DNA of 64,000 nt from Oasisia sp. SBJ-2009 (GCA_964017155.1 OZ024854.1:46958423-47022422), one strand, 5' to 3'; positions 1 to 12,853 are shown, counted from the first letter of the stretch. Notes: generated by a model not told the origin, from the letters alone. A program made the numbers and translations.

Positions 1-1010
1 ACAACACCAAGACGTCATATCAAGGCTGAAGTTCACAATTTCACATACATCAGTACTATAAATGGTGCTTCAGAGAGTTAAAATGTTATACATTTCATCT
101 GCGTAAACACCTGTCAGGTGTGTTAACATACAGGTACACATTTTTAGAGCTGAATTAACTGACATAGTGATGAGTGAACAAACTTATCCAGACGTCAACA
201 AGACAACAAGAAGATTCACAATTGATTTGATACTTTGAGGGTCTGATCTACTATACACTGCTCTACAAATTATTCTCATAAAACACATGTTTTCTCACAT
301 TATGTGTCATTCAGTTCAGTGAATATATATCCCAAAGTTCAGTTAAATTATTTCTTCCCCCTTCACAGACTTGAATCAGTCACAGTTGCTGCACAAGTGG
401 AAGGAAACGTTGGCTCTTGAAAGCTATTCACACTAGCTCACCAATGGATACAGGAAACAATAAGCAACTCGTTCCTTGTCATATAACAGTGGCAACAATC
501 ATCTACCGGTTAGTAATTACCACTTACCCATTGCTTGTTGCTGAAGATTGTCTTCGACGTAATATTCCGGTTATCTTGATATGCAAAAAGGAAAAAATTC
601 CCCACATAAAAATAAGCCACATTTTATTTTGTTTTAACTGAAACCATTTAACAATTGTTCAATCACCATAGCATTACATTTGCAAGGAATTATTTTATAT
701 TACTTTATTGTTATATTGCTACACACTTTGAAGAAACTTGTGATAGAATAATATACTTAGAAGTAGCTTTTTATACAATAACCTACACAGAAATACAATG
801 AACACCCGGTAGTATTGCATCTAATCATATACATGTCATTAACATTTGCACGTTTTGCCCCAGAAATCCATATGAATTTAACACTAGCCAGTGTTGACCA
901 GTGGTGTACCAACTAACTACTGCATACAGCAACTTATGAAACAACTACATTTAACAACAACATACACCTGGTTGAGTGGTTCACAGTTATCAATAATTAA
1001 AGGTGAGTCA
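1..1010. other. A+T-rich flank, no gene seen
   Basis: Unique-looking A+T-rich sequence with only short open frames. Toward the end (about 940-1010) words such as ACAACTACATTTAACAAC foreshadow the array that follows. Confidence 0.5.
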
Positions 1011-2312
1011 CATTTAACAGCAACTTACAAGTAAATCATATCTAACAACTTATTAGTGAACGACACATAACAAGAAACTTGTGAGTAAATCATTCATGAC
1101 TGCAACTTGTGAGTAATTATTAAATCACACATGACAACAATTTGTGAGTAAATCACAAATAACAACAACTTGTTAGTATTAAAAATCACACATAACAACA
1201 ATTTGTGAGTATTAAAAATCACACATAACAACAACTTGTTAATATTAAAATTCACACATAACAACAATTTGTGAGTATTAAAAATCACACATAACAACAA
1301 CTTGTTAATATTAAAATTCACACATAACAACAATTTGTGAGTATTAAAAATCACACATAACAACAACTTGTTAATATTAAAAATCACACATAACAACAAT
1401 TTATGAGTATTAAAGATCGCACATAACAACAACTTGTTAGCATTAAAAATCACACATAACAACAACTTGTTAGTATTAAAAATCACACATGACAACAACT
1501 TTTGAGTAAATCACACATGACAACAACTTGTGAATAAATCACATATGACAACAACTTGTGAATAAATCACACATGACAACAACTTGTGAATAAATCACAA
1601 ATAACAGCAACTTACAAGTAAATCATATCTAACAACAACTTATTAGTGAACGACACATAACAAGAAACTTGTGAGTAAATCATTCATGACTGCAACTTGT
1701 GAGTAATTATTAAATCACACATGACAACAATTTGTGAGTAAATCACAAATAACAACAACTTGTTAGTATTAAAAATCACACATAACAACAATTTGTGAGT
1801 ATTAAAAATCACACATAACAACAACTTGTTAATATTAAAATTCACACATAACAACAATTTGTGAGTATTAAAAATCACACATAACAACAACTTGTTAATA
1901 TTAAAATTCACACATAACAACAATTTGTGAGTATTAAAAATCACACATAACAACAACTTGTTAATATTAAAAATCACACATAACAACAATTTATGAGTAT
2001 TAAAGATCGCACATAACAACAACTTGTTAGCATTAAAAATCACACATAACAACAACTTGTTAGTATTAAAAATCACACATGACAACAACTTTTGAGTAAA
2101 TCACACATGACAACAACTTGTGAATAAATCACATATGACAACAACTTGTGAATAAATCACACATGACAACAACTTGTGAATAAATCACAAATAACAGCAA
2201 CTTGCGACTATTAAAAGTCACACATAACAAAATATTGTGAGTAAATCAGACATCAGCAACTTGCGACTGTCAAAAATCACACGACAACAACTTGTGAATA
2301 AATCACACACCA
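1011..2312. repeat. Minisatellite with 28-33-bp units and a recent 590-bp duplication
   Basis: Units of 33 bp (built on ACAACAACTTGTGAGTATTA and AAAATCACACAT) are mixed with 28-bp units. A block starting near 1049 recurs at an offset of 590 bp (about 1639-2202). By eye the copies are identical except for a 3-bp gap at their left edge, so the duplication is recent. The minus strand is open across each copy (11-residue LLCVIFNTHK-type repeat), an artefact of a stop-free 33-bp unit. Confidence 0.95.
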
Positions 2313-2853
2313 CAGCAACTTAAAGTGAACCGCACTAAACAGCAACTTGTGAGTAAATCAGACTTACCAGAGTTGATACGGGATCAGAACTGGAATGAGT
2401 CGGCCCCAAGCCCGAGTCGCCTTTTATACCATTCAGCCTTGCAACGTGGACTGCCAACAACTGAGTTGAGTTTACCAAGACTGGGAGACATCTTCCTGCC
2501 CAGACCTGTCTTGTTGTGTAAGACTTGGTGTCTGTGTCCAGTCAGTGTGACTCTTCTAGTTCACCAACAAAACACATGCGATCAAGCACGTCCACACGCA
2601 GACACACAGACACACACTCCCTGCTGCGATGAATAATTAACCGTGTTTCCAGCTTTTTCATTTGCCATCTTTGACATACTGGCCACCATTTTATATTAGT
2701 CAGTAGGCACCCACTTCATTGCACACAATTTGTTTAACATTTCCACCATACAAATTCTAAATAATTATAACCTCTTTGTTGAAATTCTGACAAAAACATA
2801 CGTATGAAATCTCACACACCAATAGTACAGTAAGTCATAGGTGGTCCATTATT

Positions 2854-2916
2854 TTATGTAGAGACCTGTCCACCCATCATTTGGATGGGTAAAATCTTTT
2901 TGGGTGGGTAGAAATG
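2854..2916. repeat. Dispersed repeat, copy A
   Basis: Shares a collinear ungapped stretch with 12854-12916, including GTCCACCCATCATTTGGA, then GGGTAAAA and GGTAGAAAT. Further GGTGGGT words continue to about 3003. Probably the edge of an unclassified mobile element. Confidence 0.7.
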
Positions 2917-2919
2917 TCA

Positions 2920-4360
2920 CTATTACCCAGCAAAATGAAATGGTCCCACTTTTAGGTGATTCTCAGGTGGGTGGAATCAAATGGGACTATTTGGTGGGTG
3001 GGAATGACATTGAATATCACTGTAGAAGTATTTCACACCAATCAACCCTCCCTCCAGCTTCTGATGTCCCAATTTGAAGATCGATAAACAATTTCTGGGA
3101 ATTCCTCTCTGCCCAATCGCATGAGCTGCTGAACAATTTTTTGTGTGTATTCAAATATTTGCTTCTACATCTCAAAAGATTGCATTTAACATTATCAAGG
3201 CTGACCACACTCCTTATTAATGATTTCATTGGCTGAACTTAAAAGACGAATATTGCATAGGAACCTGCCAGGGGTACTGATGGCTGGTACGAACACAATC
3301 AACAACAGTGAACCCAAGGTTGAGCCACCCTCAGACACACCCCTTGTAACTAAGCGATGGTTCTCACAAAGTGACCCACAAATGGTCCCTAATAGTGACC
3401 AACCAGCTGAGAGCGGTCATTGGCCACTACAGAACTCGAAGCAGAAATACGTGTACAGTGGCGACATTTGGGATGATTTGGCTAAATAAGGATCTCATAA
3501 TTCTCTCAGTTCATTTAAGAGTAAGTCTCTCTATAAAACTATAGCATGTCAGAAAGACTGAATTAAATCACTACCGATGTGTTTCTGAAATGCACTGACA
3601 ACTGTAAGACAGAGGCCTATGGCTGAAGACAGCGAATGAACAGAGAAAGCGACAAATAGTGGCCAGTCCCTGGGAGGAGATTCTGTTACACGGAGCTCCA
3701 AAGTTAGCGTTACCAAATGACATGACACAGAAGCAGAGAAGACCACTGAGTGTGGCTGTGAGACCACTGAGTGTGGCTGTGAGACCACTGAGTGTGGCTG
3801 TGAGACCTCTGCTGCAGTGGAATATTCCTACACATTACAAGCCTATACCTGTTGATCTAGGCACTGGTTCCTTCAAAAGAAACACAATTATGATCTCCAG
3901 GTAACTGTTCACCTTATCTCAGCAGATTAACTTTGCTGTGATCGTGACTCGGTCACACTGGCCCATGTCTCAGACCAGACACGTTTCATGTTCTTGTAGT
4001 GGGTCAATGACAACCTTGCAGGGTCGCCTGTTGTCCTGAAACTTTGACAATACAAATAATAGCTTCATAAGAAATTGCCTAGCACGACAGTGATCACAGT
4101 GGAAGCATGCATGGATTTAATTACAACTCATAATGTTTGTAGGTTATCAGATTGTAAGTTTGCCAGCACCGAGACGTAGGTAGGATGGCTGGAACCTCTC
4201 ATGTCTATTAGCCGCATTAATTCCTCTCTCAATAGATCTGGGTGAAGTACATGCTTTGATAAAAGCAATTAATCTGTTTACACCTTATTGCCATCGAGGC
4301 CCATTCACATGCTTCCATGCACATATGTATGCATGTGCACATGTACACACTCACAGAGTG
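2920..4360. other. Flank without a recognised gene
   Basis: An 89-codon plus-strand frame (3220-3489) and a 70-codon minus frame (3017-3229) are unrecognised and read here as chance. A perfect 3 x 21-bp repeat of AGACCACTGAGTGTGGCTGT(G) lies at 3740-3802. Confidence 0.4.
3740..3802. repeat. Three perfect 21-bp tandem copies
   Basis: Three identical consecutive units beginning AGACCACTGAGTGTGGC. Confidence 0.9.
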
Positions 4361-4366
4361 GTAGAT

Positions 4367-4384
4367 AGACAGACAGACAGACAT

Positions 4385-4427
<43 letters not shown>

Positions 4428-4442
4428 TACAGACAGACAGAC
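4367..4442. repeat. (AGAC)n tetranucleotide microsatellite
   Basis: About 19 units with two AGACATAC interruptions. A (TGTC)n tract about 95 bp further on (4536-4556) is its inverse complement, so the two could pair. Confidence 0.95.
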
Positions 4443-4504
4443 TCGTTCCCGATATCTCCACACGTCTGGCAAACACCTTCTGTCTATTTCTCTCCTCCTG
4501 ACTA

Positions 4505-4534
4505 CAACACTCAGTCTCTCTCTCTCTCTTTCTC

Positions 4535-4572
<38 letters not shown>

Positions 4573-4865
4573 AGTCACCACTCACTCACTCCATCTGTCA
4601 AACTCCTTCCCTCTCTGTCCACCTCACCAGCCTGTCAAACTCCTCCCCCATTCTCTCTCACTCTCTGTCTCTTGTTCCCTCCCTAGTTCCCTCCCTCCGA
4701 AATTTCACTCTCTGTCTCACTATCTCCTTACCTCCCCTCTCCTCCTCTGTCAAACTCTTCCTCAGTGTCTCTCTCTCTCTCTCTCCATTACTTCCCAATC
4801 TCTCTTTCTTGTGCTCTCTTACTAAGTCTATCCCTCCTTCCCTCCCTCCCTCCCTCCCTCCCCCA
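4505..4865. repeat. Polypyrimidine/polypurine tract with (TC)n and (TGTC)n
   Basis: Almost only C and T on the plus strand, with (TC)n, (TGTC)n and (TCCC)n runs. It leads straight into the array of 37-bp units. Confidence 0.9.
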
Positions 4866-4909
4866 AGTGGATGAGCCTGCCCATCTTCCCATCCTTTCCC
4901 CAAAAATGT

Positions 4910-7900
4910 ATTTGCCTTCCCATCCCTCCCTCAAAGTGTATATGCCATTGTGCCTTCCCATCTTCCCCTCCCTCCTCCCAAGTGTATGTGCCTTCCCATC
5001 TTCCCCTCCCTCCTCCCAAGTGCATGTCTTCCCATCTTCCCCTCCTTTCCCCAAGTGTATGTGCCATCCCATCTTCCCCTCCCTCCTCCCAAGTGTATGT
5101 GCCATCCCATCTTCCCCTCCCTCCTCCCAAGTGTATGTGCCTTCCCATCTTCCCCTCCCTCCTCCCAAGTGCATGTCTTCCCATCCTTTCCCCAAGTGTA
5201 TGTGCCATCCCATCTTCCCCTCCCTCCACCCAAGTGTATGTGCCTTCCCATCTTCCCCTCCCTCCTCCCAAGTGCATGTCTTCCCATCTTCCCCTCCCAA
5301 GTGTATGTGTCTTCCCATCTTCCCCTCCCAAGTGTATGTGTCTTCCCATCTTCCCCTCCCAAGTGTATATGCCTTCCCATCTTCCCCTCCTTTCCCCAAG
5401 TGTATGTGCCTTCCCATCTCCCCCTCCTTTCCCCAAGGATATGTGCCTTCCCATCTTCCCCTCCTTTCCCCAAGTGTATGTGCCTTCCCATCTTCCCCTC
5501 CTTTCCCCAAGTGTATGTGCCTTCCCATCTTCCCCTCCTTTCCCCAAGTGTATGTGCCTTCCCATCTTCCCCTCCCAAGTGTATATGCCTTCCCATCTTC
5601 CCCTCCTTTCCCCAAGTGTATGTGCCTTCCCATCTTCCCCTCCTTTCCCCAAGTGTATGTGCCTTCCCATCTTCCCCTCCTTTCCCCAAGTGTATATGCC
5701 TTTCCATCTTCCCCTCCTTTCCCCAAGTGTATGTGCCTTCCCATCTTCCCCTCCTTTCCCCAAGTGTATGTGCCTTCCCATCTTCCCCTCCTTTCCCCAA
5801 GTGTATGTGCCTTCCCATCTTCCCCTCCTTTCCCCAAGTGTATGTGCCTTCCCATCTTCCCCTCCTTTCCCCAAGTGTATGTGCCTTCTCATCTTCCCCT
5901 CCTTTCCCCAAGTGTATGTGCCTTCCCATCTTCCCCTCCTTTCCCCAAGTGTATGTGCCTTCCCATCTTCCCCTCCTTTCCCCAAGTGTATGTGCTTTCC
6001 CATCTTCCCCTCCTTTCCCCAAGTGTATGTGCCTTCCCATCTTCCCCTCCTTTCCCCAAGTGTATGTGCCTTCCCATCTTCCCCTCCTTTCCCCAAGTGT
6101 ATGTGCTTTCCCATCTTCCCCTCCTTTCCCCAAGTGTATGTGCCTTCCCATCTTCCCCTCCTTTCCCCAAGTGTATGTGCCTTCCCATCTTCCCCTCCTT
6201 TCCCCAAGTGTATGTGCCTTCCCATCTTCCCCTCCCTCCTCCCAAGTGCATGTCTTCCCATCTTCCCCTCCTTTCCCCAAGTGTATGTGCCATCCCATCT
6301 TCCCCTCCCTCCTCCCAAGTGTATGTGCCATCCCATCTTCCCCTCCCTCCTCCCAAGTGTATGTGCCTTCCCATCTTCCCCTCCCTCCTCCCAAGTGCAT
6401 GTCTTCCCATCCTTTCCCCAAGTGTATGTGCCATCCCATCTTCCCCTCCCTCCACCCAAGTGTATGTGCCTTCCCATCTTCCCCTCCCTCCTCCCAAGTG
6501 CATGTCTTCCCATCTTCCCCTCCCAAGTGTATGTGTCTTCCCATCTTCCCCTCCCAAGTGTATGTGTCTTCCCATCTTCCCCTCCCAAGTGTATATGCCT
6601 TCTCATCTTCCCCTCCTTTCCCCAAGTGTATGTGCCTTCCCATCTCCCCCTCCTTTCCCCAAGGATATGTGCCTTCCCATCTTCCCCTCCTTTCCCCAAG
6701 TGTATGTGCCTTCCCATCTTCCCCTCCTTTCCCCAAGTGTATGTGCCTTCCCATCTTCCCCTCCTTTCCCCAAGTGTATGTGCCTTCCCATCTTCCCCTC
6801 CCAAGTGTATATGCCTTCCCATCTTCCCCTCCTTTCCCCAAGTGTATGTGCCTTCCCATCTTCCCCTCCTTTCCCCAAGTGTATGTGCCTTCCCATCTTC
6901 CCCTCCTTTCCCCAAGTGTATATGCCTTTCCATCTTCCCCTCCTTTCCCCAAGTGTATGTGCCTTCCCATCTTCCCCTCCTTTCCCCAAGTGTATGTGCC
7001 TTCCCATCTTCCCCTCCTTTCCCCAAGTGTATGTGCTTTCCCATCTTCCCCTCCTTTCCCCAAGTGTATGTGCCTTCCCATCTTCCCCTCCTTTCCCCAA
7101 GTGTATGTGCCTTCTCATCTTCCCCTCCTTTCCCCAAGTGTATGTGCCTTCCCATCTTCCCCTCCTTTCCCCAAGTGTATGTGCCTTCCCATCTTCCCCT
7201 CCTTTCCCCAAGTGTATGTGCCTTCCCATCTTCCCCTCCTTTCCCCAAGTGTATGTGCCTTCCCATCTTCCCCTCCTGTCCCCAAGTGTATGTGCCTTCC
7301 CATCTTCCCCTCCTTTCCCCAAGTGTATGTGCCTTCCCATCTTCCCCTCCTTTCCCCAAGTGTATGTGCCTTCCCATCTTCCCCTCCTTTCCCCAAGTGT
7401 ATGTGCCTTCCCATCTTCCCCTCCTTTCCCCAAGTGTATGTGCCTTCCCATCTTCCCCTCCTTTCCCCAAGTGTATGTGCCTTCCCATCTTCCCCTCCTT
7501 TCCCCAAGTGTATGTGCCTTCCCATCTTCCCCTCCTTTCCCCAAGTGTATGTGCCTTCCCATCTTCCCCTCCCAAGTGTATATGCCTTCCCATCTTCCCC
7601 TCCTTTCCCCAAGTGTATGTGCCTTCCCATCTTCCCCTCCTTTCCCCAAGTGTATGTGCCTTCCCATCTTCCCCTCCTTTCCCCAAGTGTATATGCCTTT
7701 CCATCTTCCCCTCCTTTCCCCAAGTGTATGTGCCTTCCCATCTTCCCCTCCTTTCCCCAAGTGTATGTGCCTTCCCATCTTCCCCTCCTTTCCCCAAGTG
7801 TATGTGCTTTTCCATCTTCCCCTCCTTTCCCCAAGTGTATGTGCCTTCCCATCTTCCCCTCCTTTCCCCAAGTGTATGTGCCTTCTCATCTTCCCCTCCT

Positions 7901-8715
7901 TTCCCCAAGTGTATGTGCCTTCCCATCTTCCCCTCCTTTCCCCAAGTGTATGTGCCTTCCCATCTTCCCCTCCTTTCCCCAAGTGTATGTGCTTTCCCAT
8001 CTTCCCCTCCTTTCCCCAAGTGTATGTGCCTTCCCATCTTCCCCTCCTTTCCCCAAGTGTATGTGCCTTCCCATCTTCCCCTCCTTTCCCCAAGTGTATG
8101 TGCTTTCCCATCTTCCCCTCCTTTCCCCAAGTGTATGTGCCTTCCCATCTTCCCCTCCTTTCCCCAAGTGTATGTGCCTTCCCATCTTCCCCTCCTTTCC
8201 CCAAGTGTATGTGCTTTCCCATCTTCCCCTCCTTTCCCCAAGTGTATATGCCTTCCCATCTTCCCCTCCTTTCCCCAAGTGTATGTGCCTTCCCATCTTC
8301 CCCTCCTTTCCCCAAGTGTATGTGCTTTCCCATCTTCCCCTCCTTTCCCCAAGTGTATGTGCCTTCCCATCTTCCCCTCCTTTCCCCAAGTGTATGTGCC
8401 TTCCCATCTTCCCCTCCTTTCCCCAAGTGTATGTGCTTTCCCATCTTCCCCTCCTTTCCCCAAGTGTATGTGCCTTCCCATCTTCCCCTCCTTTCCCCAA
8501 GTGTATGTGCTTTCCCATCTTCCCCTCCTTTCCCCAAGTGTATGTGCTTTCCCATCTTCCCCTCCTTTCCCCAAGTGTATGTGCCTTCCCATTTCCCCTC
8601 TCTCATCCCAAGTGTATGTGTCTTCCCGTCTTCCCTTTCCTCCCCCAAGTGTATGTGCATTCCCATCTTCCCCTCACTTCCCCCAAATGTATTCCCTTCC
8701 CATCTTCCCCTCCCT
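4910..8715. repeat. 3.8-kb array of a 37-bp pyrimidine-rich unit with higher-order structure
   Basis: About 100 units built from GTGTATGTGCCTTCCCATCT plus TCCCCTCCTTTCCCCAA. Variants include a 31-bp form lacking CTTTCC and a form with CTCCCTCCTCCCAAG. Rare markers recur at fixed spacing: CCCCAAGGAT at 5431 and 6657, the 31-bp variant at 5581, 6807 and 7578. This gives a 1226-bp period, then 771 bp (20 x 37 + 31). The unit lacks stop codons in most frames on both strands and 37 is not a multiple of 3, so open frames of over 1200 codons appear in several frames; none looks like a gene. Confidence 0.97.
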
Positions 8716-8779
8716 TGGGGTTCTATGTAATTATCTGATATTGCTGCACTGGGGAGTTCTAGAAGCTGTGTGCCCTGTT

Positions 8780-8975
8780 CAACTTTTTTTCATCCCACAA
8801 ACTCCTCCCCATTCCTCTCTCCCTCCTTCCCCTTCTCCCTACTTCTCTCCCGCCTGACGAATCTTTGTTTCCCTCTTAGTGTCTGTCCCTGTTTGTCCGT
8901 CTTTCTTACCCAACCTAACATCAAACCCCCTCCCTCTTCCCTCCCTTCTTCCATCTATCCATCCTCCCTTTAATG
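8780..8975. repeat. Pyrimidine-rich low-complexity tract
   Basis: C/T-dominated plus strand following the array of 37-bp units; no unit repeats perfectly. Confidence 0.8.
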
Positions 8976-9394
8976 TAAATGGTCATGACAAATGTATCAA
9001 AAATAAAATATATACTTACAGAATCAAACACGAGTTTTAAGAAATGTCTTAGATATAATCTACATCATTTATTAGTCAGTGAAAATGCATATACTCATGA
9101 AGGCGCATATTCCAAGCATACACACAAAGTCTCAAACACACATATCTGACAGGAATGTTTGTAGATCAAATGTCATATCTACATATAAATAATATGCTTG
9201 TTTTTCCTCACTAGAATAGCGTATTTGTTTCACGATGACTTTAATTTTATCAAAAGAGAAAGGAACTGCTGACAGCAATTCTAGAGGAGTCTCCTGACCC
9301 GGTGACGTGCATCTTTTATGTGCACATTTACACATATTTCTGTCATACTTTGATGTATATTCTGTCACACATGGATCAAAGTAAAGACTATTCT
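8976..9394. other. Unique A+T-rich island between pyrimidine tracts
   Basis: Ordinary mixed sequence that interrupts the pyrimidine-rich domain. A 78-codon minus frame (9132-9368) is unrecognised. No other feature seen. Confidence 0.4.
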
Positions 9395-10240
9395 TCTTCT
9401 CCTCTCCCTACCGCTCTCTCTCCCCACACGTCTATGAAACCCCTCCCTGATTCTCTCTCTCCTGCTTTCTCTTCCTCCATCCTGCACTCGCCCACCCTCC
9501 TTCTTCCTGCTCCCTCTCTCTCCCTCCCTCCCTCCCTCTCACTCCCTCCCTCCCTCTCACTCCCTCCCTCCCTCTCACTCCTTCCCTCCCTCCCTCTCAC
9601 TCCTTCCCTCCCTCTCACTCCTTCCCCTCCTGTTATCTCTGTCTCTATCTCACTCTCTCTCCTTCCTGAACTCTCCCTCCCTCCTTCCCACTCTTCCCTA
9701 CTGCCCTTTCTCTCCTTCCAGCTCTCCTACAACCTTCCATTATCTCCATCCCTCCATTCAAACTCCCTCCTTCTCTCCCTCCTGCTCCTCTCTCAATCAT
9801 CCTCCCTTTCTCTCTCCCTCCTTTCTCTGCCTTCCACTCCCATTCTCCACACATCAGTCAAACTCCTCCCCAGTCTCTCTCTCCTTTCTCTTCCTCCCTG
9901 CCACTCTCTCCCCCTTCTGCCCTTTATCTCTCCATTCCACTCTTGTTCCCGGTCTCTACTGCCCTCTGTCTCACTCTCTCTGTCTCCCTGTTGCCCTTTC
10001 CCTCCCTCTCACACCCTCCCATTCTCCCTCACTACCTCCCTCCTTTCTACTCTTCCTCTCCCTTCCTTTCTTTCCATCCAGTTCTATCTCCACCTTCCAT
10101 TATCTCCCTCCCTCCCACCCATCTCTCTCCTTCCCACTTTCTCTCCTCACTTCCTTCTACCCTCTCTTCCTGCATCCAGCTATCTCTCTCTCTCTCCCTC
10201 CCTTTCTCTCACTCCCTCTCTCATACTCCTCATGCATACA
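9395..10240. repeat. Long pyrimidine-rich tract, (CCCT)n and (TC)n
   Basis: About 850 bp in which the plus strand is mostly C and T, including repeats of CACTCCCTCCCTCCCTCT near 9520-9620. Open frames on both strands here are compositional. Confidence 0.9.
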
Positions 10241-10532
10241 CATAAATGCACTTTCACCCTCACATACTTACCATGAACATGTCAGAAGAATGTAATTTGT
10301 TTGACCAACGTTTTTTATTATAATTAAAGGGATGGTGCCAACTCTTGTGCCCAGAATTGGCCGAGCAATCTTTTCTAATGGGAAGTCTTGCTGTCTAAAA
10401 TGTGGCATGGTTAAACATCAAAGCACATTACGGTCAACTCTGCTGACGTCAGCATTATCCCATCTCTCTCCCCATCCCCAATGTTCCCCCTCCTCCCTTA
10501 CAGGTTTCTCCCTGCCAGTCTCAGCCTCCTGC

Positions 10533-10770
10533 TCTATTCCCCCTCCCTCCTGCTCTATTCCCCCTCCCTCCTGCTCTATTCCCCCTCCCTCCTGCTCTAT
10601 TCCCCCTCCCTCCTGCTCTATTCCCCCTCCCTCCTGCTCTATTCCCCCTCCCTCCTGCTCTATCCCCCCTCCCTCCTGCTCTATTCCCCCTCCCTCCTGC
10701 TCTATTCCCCCTCCCTCCTGCTCTATTCCCCCTCCCTCCTGCTCTATTCCCCCTCCCTCCTGCTCTATCT
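10533..10770. repeat. 21-bp minisatellite, about 11 copies
   Basis: Unit TCCTGCTCTATTCCCCCTCC(C), almost perfect, one copy with TATCC for TATTC. Being a multiple of 3, it opens two plus-strand frames; these are artefacts. Confidence 0.97.
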
Positions 10771-10989
10771 TTCTACATGTCTGTACAAATTCCTCCCCGT
10801 TTTCCGTCCCCTCTGTTCCCCTTCTCTCTCCATGTGTCTCAGTCCTTCCCTCACTCTCCTAATTTTTCCACTTACCTATTAACCCCCCTTCTCTGTCCAT
10901 CCCTCCCCCACCTCCCTCTATCATGACCCTGCTTCCCTCCACCCATCTCTCTACCTATCTTCCCTACCCATGCCTATTCCTCTGTTCTG

Positions 10990-11790
10990 TAATCAATGGT
11001 CCGGCCTCCGTGTGTAACTTGTGATGTGAAAATATGAGTAACAAACCATCAATGATCAGGTTTAAAAAGTTACCTTTAAATTACTGTTAGCCCCCTACAA
11101 TTCTAGAAATTAGACAGCACTATACAGGCCGTCTAGTCACTGATCTTTCTGTACAGGTGCAAGACACTCTGGCAGAGTTGGTTGTTTCTACAAGTCAGGA
11201 CAAGTCACAAAGTGTGCCGCCAGTGAACAGTCTGGATCTATTCAAACGACAAACCTTTTCATCTCGGACAATCTTTTTCAATCCAGTAATGATACGTAGC
11301 AGTGAATGGTTATATAACTAGTAATTTTGTGTCAGAGAATGAAGCACGGATACTTCTGAGGAGCCACACACACTAATAGTTCTGAAAAGTCATACACACT
11401 AATCTAATAACAAGCAATTAATGTTACATATATCCACTGGCTACATGTCATCAAGAACACGTAGTTTTTGACCTGTAGTCTTTTTACGTCTAACTTATAT
11501 AAGTCAACGACACTCCAGTTAAGAATAAAATGTCACTAACTGTAATACATACAAGAGCAATCTTTATTCAACACTTTAGTTTTATCATTTAAATTAACCA
11601 TATTTCTTCTGCCTGGCCCTCACATAAAACTATTACCTTTTGTGGAATAAGATTGATAATAATACATATTATGACTAAAACGTCATTATATGTTTTTAAT
11701 TCAAATTTCAATCTGATTACTCAAAGATTACGAGTTCATCAGTATTTCAAAACAACCTACAAACCCACAAAAAAACTCCCCGTGGCGACA
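10990..11790. other. Intergenic sequence, nothing recognised
   Basis: Mixed A+T-rich sequence after the pyrimidine domain; no long frame, no element ends seen. Confidence 0.4.
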
Positions 11791-11792
11791 TG

Positions 11793-12047
11793 CTGCCTGT
11801 GCCAAGGCACTATGTCTGTGCCAAGACATACTGTCTGTGCCAAGACACTATGTCTGTGCCAAGACATACTGCCTGTGTCAAGACACTATGTCTGTGCCAA
11901 GACATACTGTCTGTGCCAAGACATACTGTCTGTGCCAAGACACTATGTCTGTGCCAAGACACTATGTCTGTGCCAAGACACTGTCTGTGCCAAGACATTA
12001 TGTCTGTGCCAAGACACTATGTCTGTGCCAAGACACTATGTCTGTGC
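11793..12047. repeat. 19-bp minisatellite, about 13 copies
   Basis: Unit CTGTGCCAAGACACTATGT with T/C variants (ACATACTGT form). Open frames on both strands derive from it. Confidence 0.96.
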
Positions 12048-12600
12048 AGCAGTGCTAATATTCCAGATATTCTTGTAGAGACAAGTTAACATTTCAGTGT
12101 CTTGTATAATGATGTTTGTGTTCTTCAATGTGATGTCTATATGTAAATAAGGACACTCTATCAATATTTTCAGTGTAGATATGCTCATTACATCATACTC
12201 AGCAGTCAGCAAGATGAATTGGATAATTATATAAGCAGCTGCTTGCATAATTATCCAAAATGTTGTGTATGAACATCACCTATGTGACGTACATACACAA
12301 CCTTTGACTTTGTTTATTAATCATTCAACAATAATACAGAGCAGTCTTTGAATGGCGCAAAACCATATTACATACAATTTTGCACCCGCTCCTTGCTCAC
12401 CACACGCACAAGATAGACCACCTCTGTCTGAAACAATTTGCACTTGGCGCCATTTAGTTTCAGACTGAATTGGACATTTTTAATTGTATTTGAATCGAAA
12501 TCTGAAAAAGCAATGTATTTGTATTTGATTTGGCCGAATTGTATTTGTTTTGATCTAAAAATGTGTATTTAGACTGACCCTGTTTGCTCGATCGAGATCT
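12048..12600. other. Intergenic sequence, nothing recognised
   Basis: A+T-rich. Around 12200-12260 TTGGATAATTATATAAGCAG and GCTTGCATAATTATCCAA form an imperfect inverted repeat. No gene seen. Confidence 0.4.
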
Positions 12601-12853
12601 TCAACGTATATGTCCAGTGTTTGTGAGATGACCAGGATCAATTACAGCCATCTCCTGAACTGTCAACATCCTGGCTGCTGCCGGGATGGACACAACCTCA
12701 GGCCCAAGACTGGCAACAATCACCCCAACACCGTCTTTGATGCACTCCACGCCCTGCACCAGGTGTAGCTTCCATTCAAGTTGTCTGCTGCGTGTAATAA
12801 GACTAGTTTCCCCTCTAGCGATGCAGCTTGCTGTACTCAACACTGCCATAGCT
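12601..12853 (-). pseudogene. Unrecognised coding-like segment
   Basis: The minus strand is open for about 84 codons before the dispersed repeat, with protein-like composition (for example LEWKLHLVQGVECIKDGVGV and SLGPEVVSIPAAARMLTVQE), ending HIR and TGA. I do not recognise the family. Its upstream end is cut by the repeat at 12854-12916. A second similarly balanced minus frame is at 13207-13398 (GKMGCECGESVIVGTASVAV). They may be exon remnants or chance. Confidence 0.2.

Noticed and set aside
1094..2088. Two identical 134-codon minus frames
   Set aside because: Translation of a 33-bp minisatellite unit; identity reflects the 590-bp duplication.
4765..8857. Overlapping open frames of more than 1200 codons on both strands
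   Set aside because: All are translations of the 37-bp unit in different phases; no domain, no start context and no splice structure stands out.
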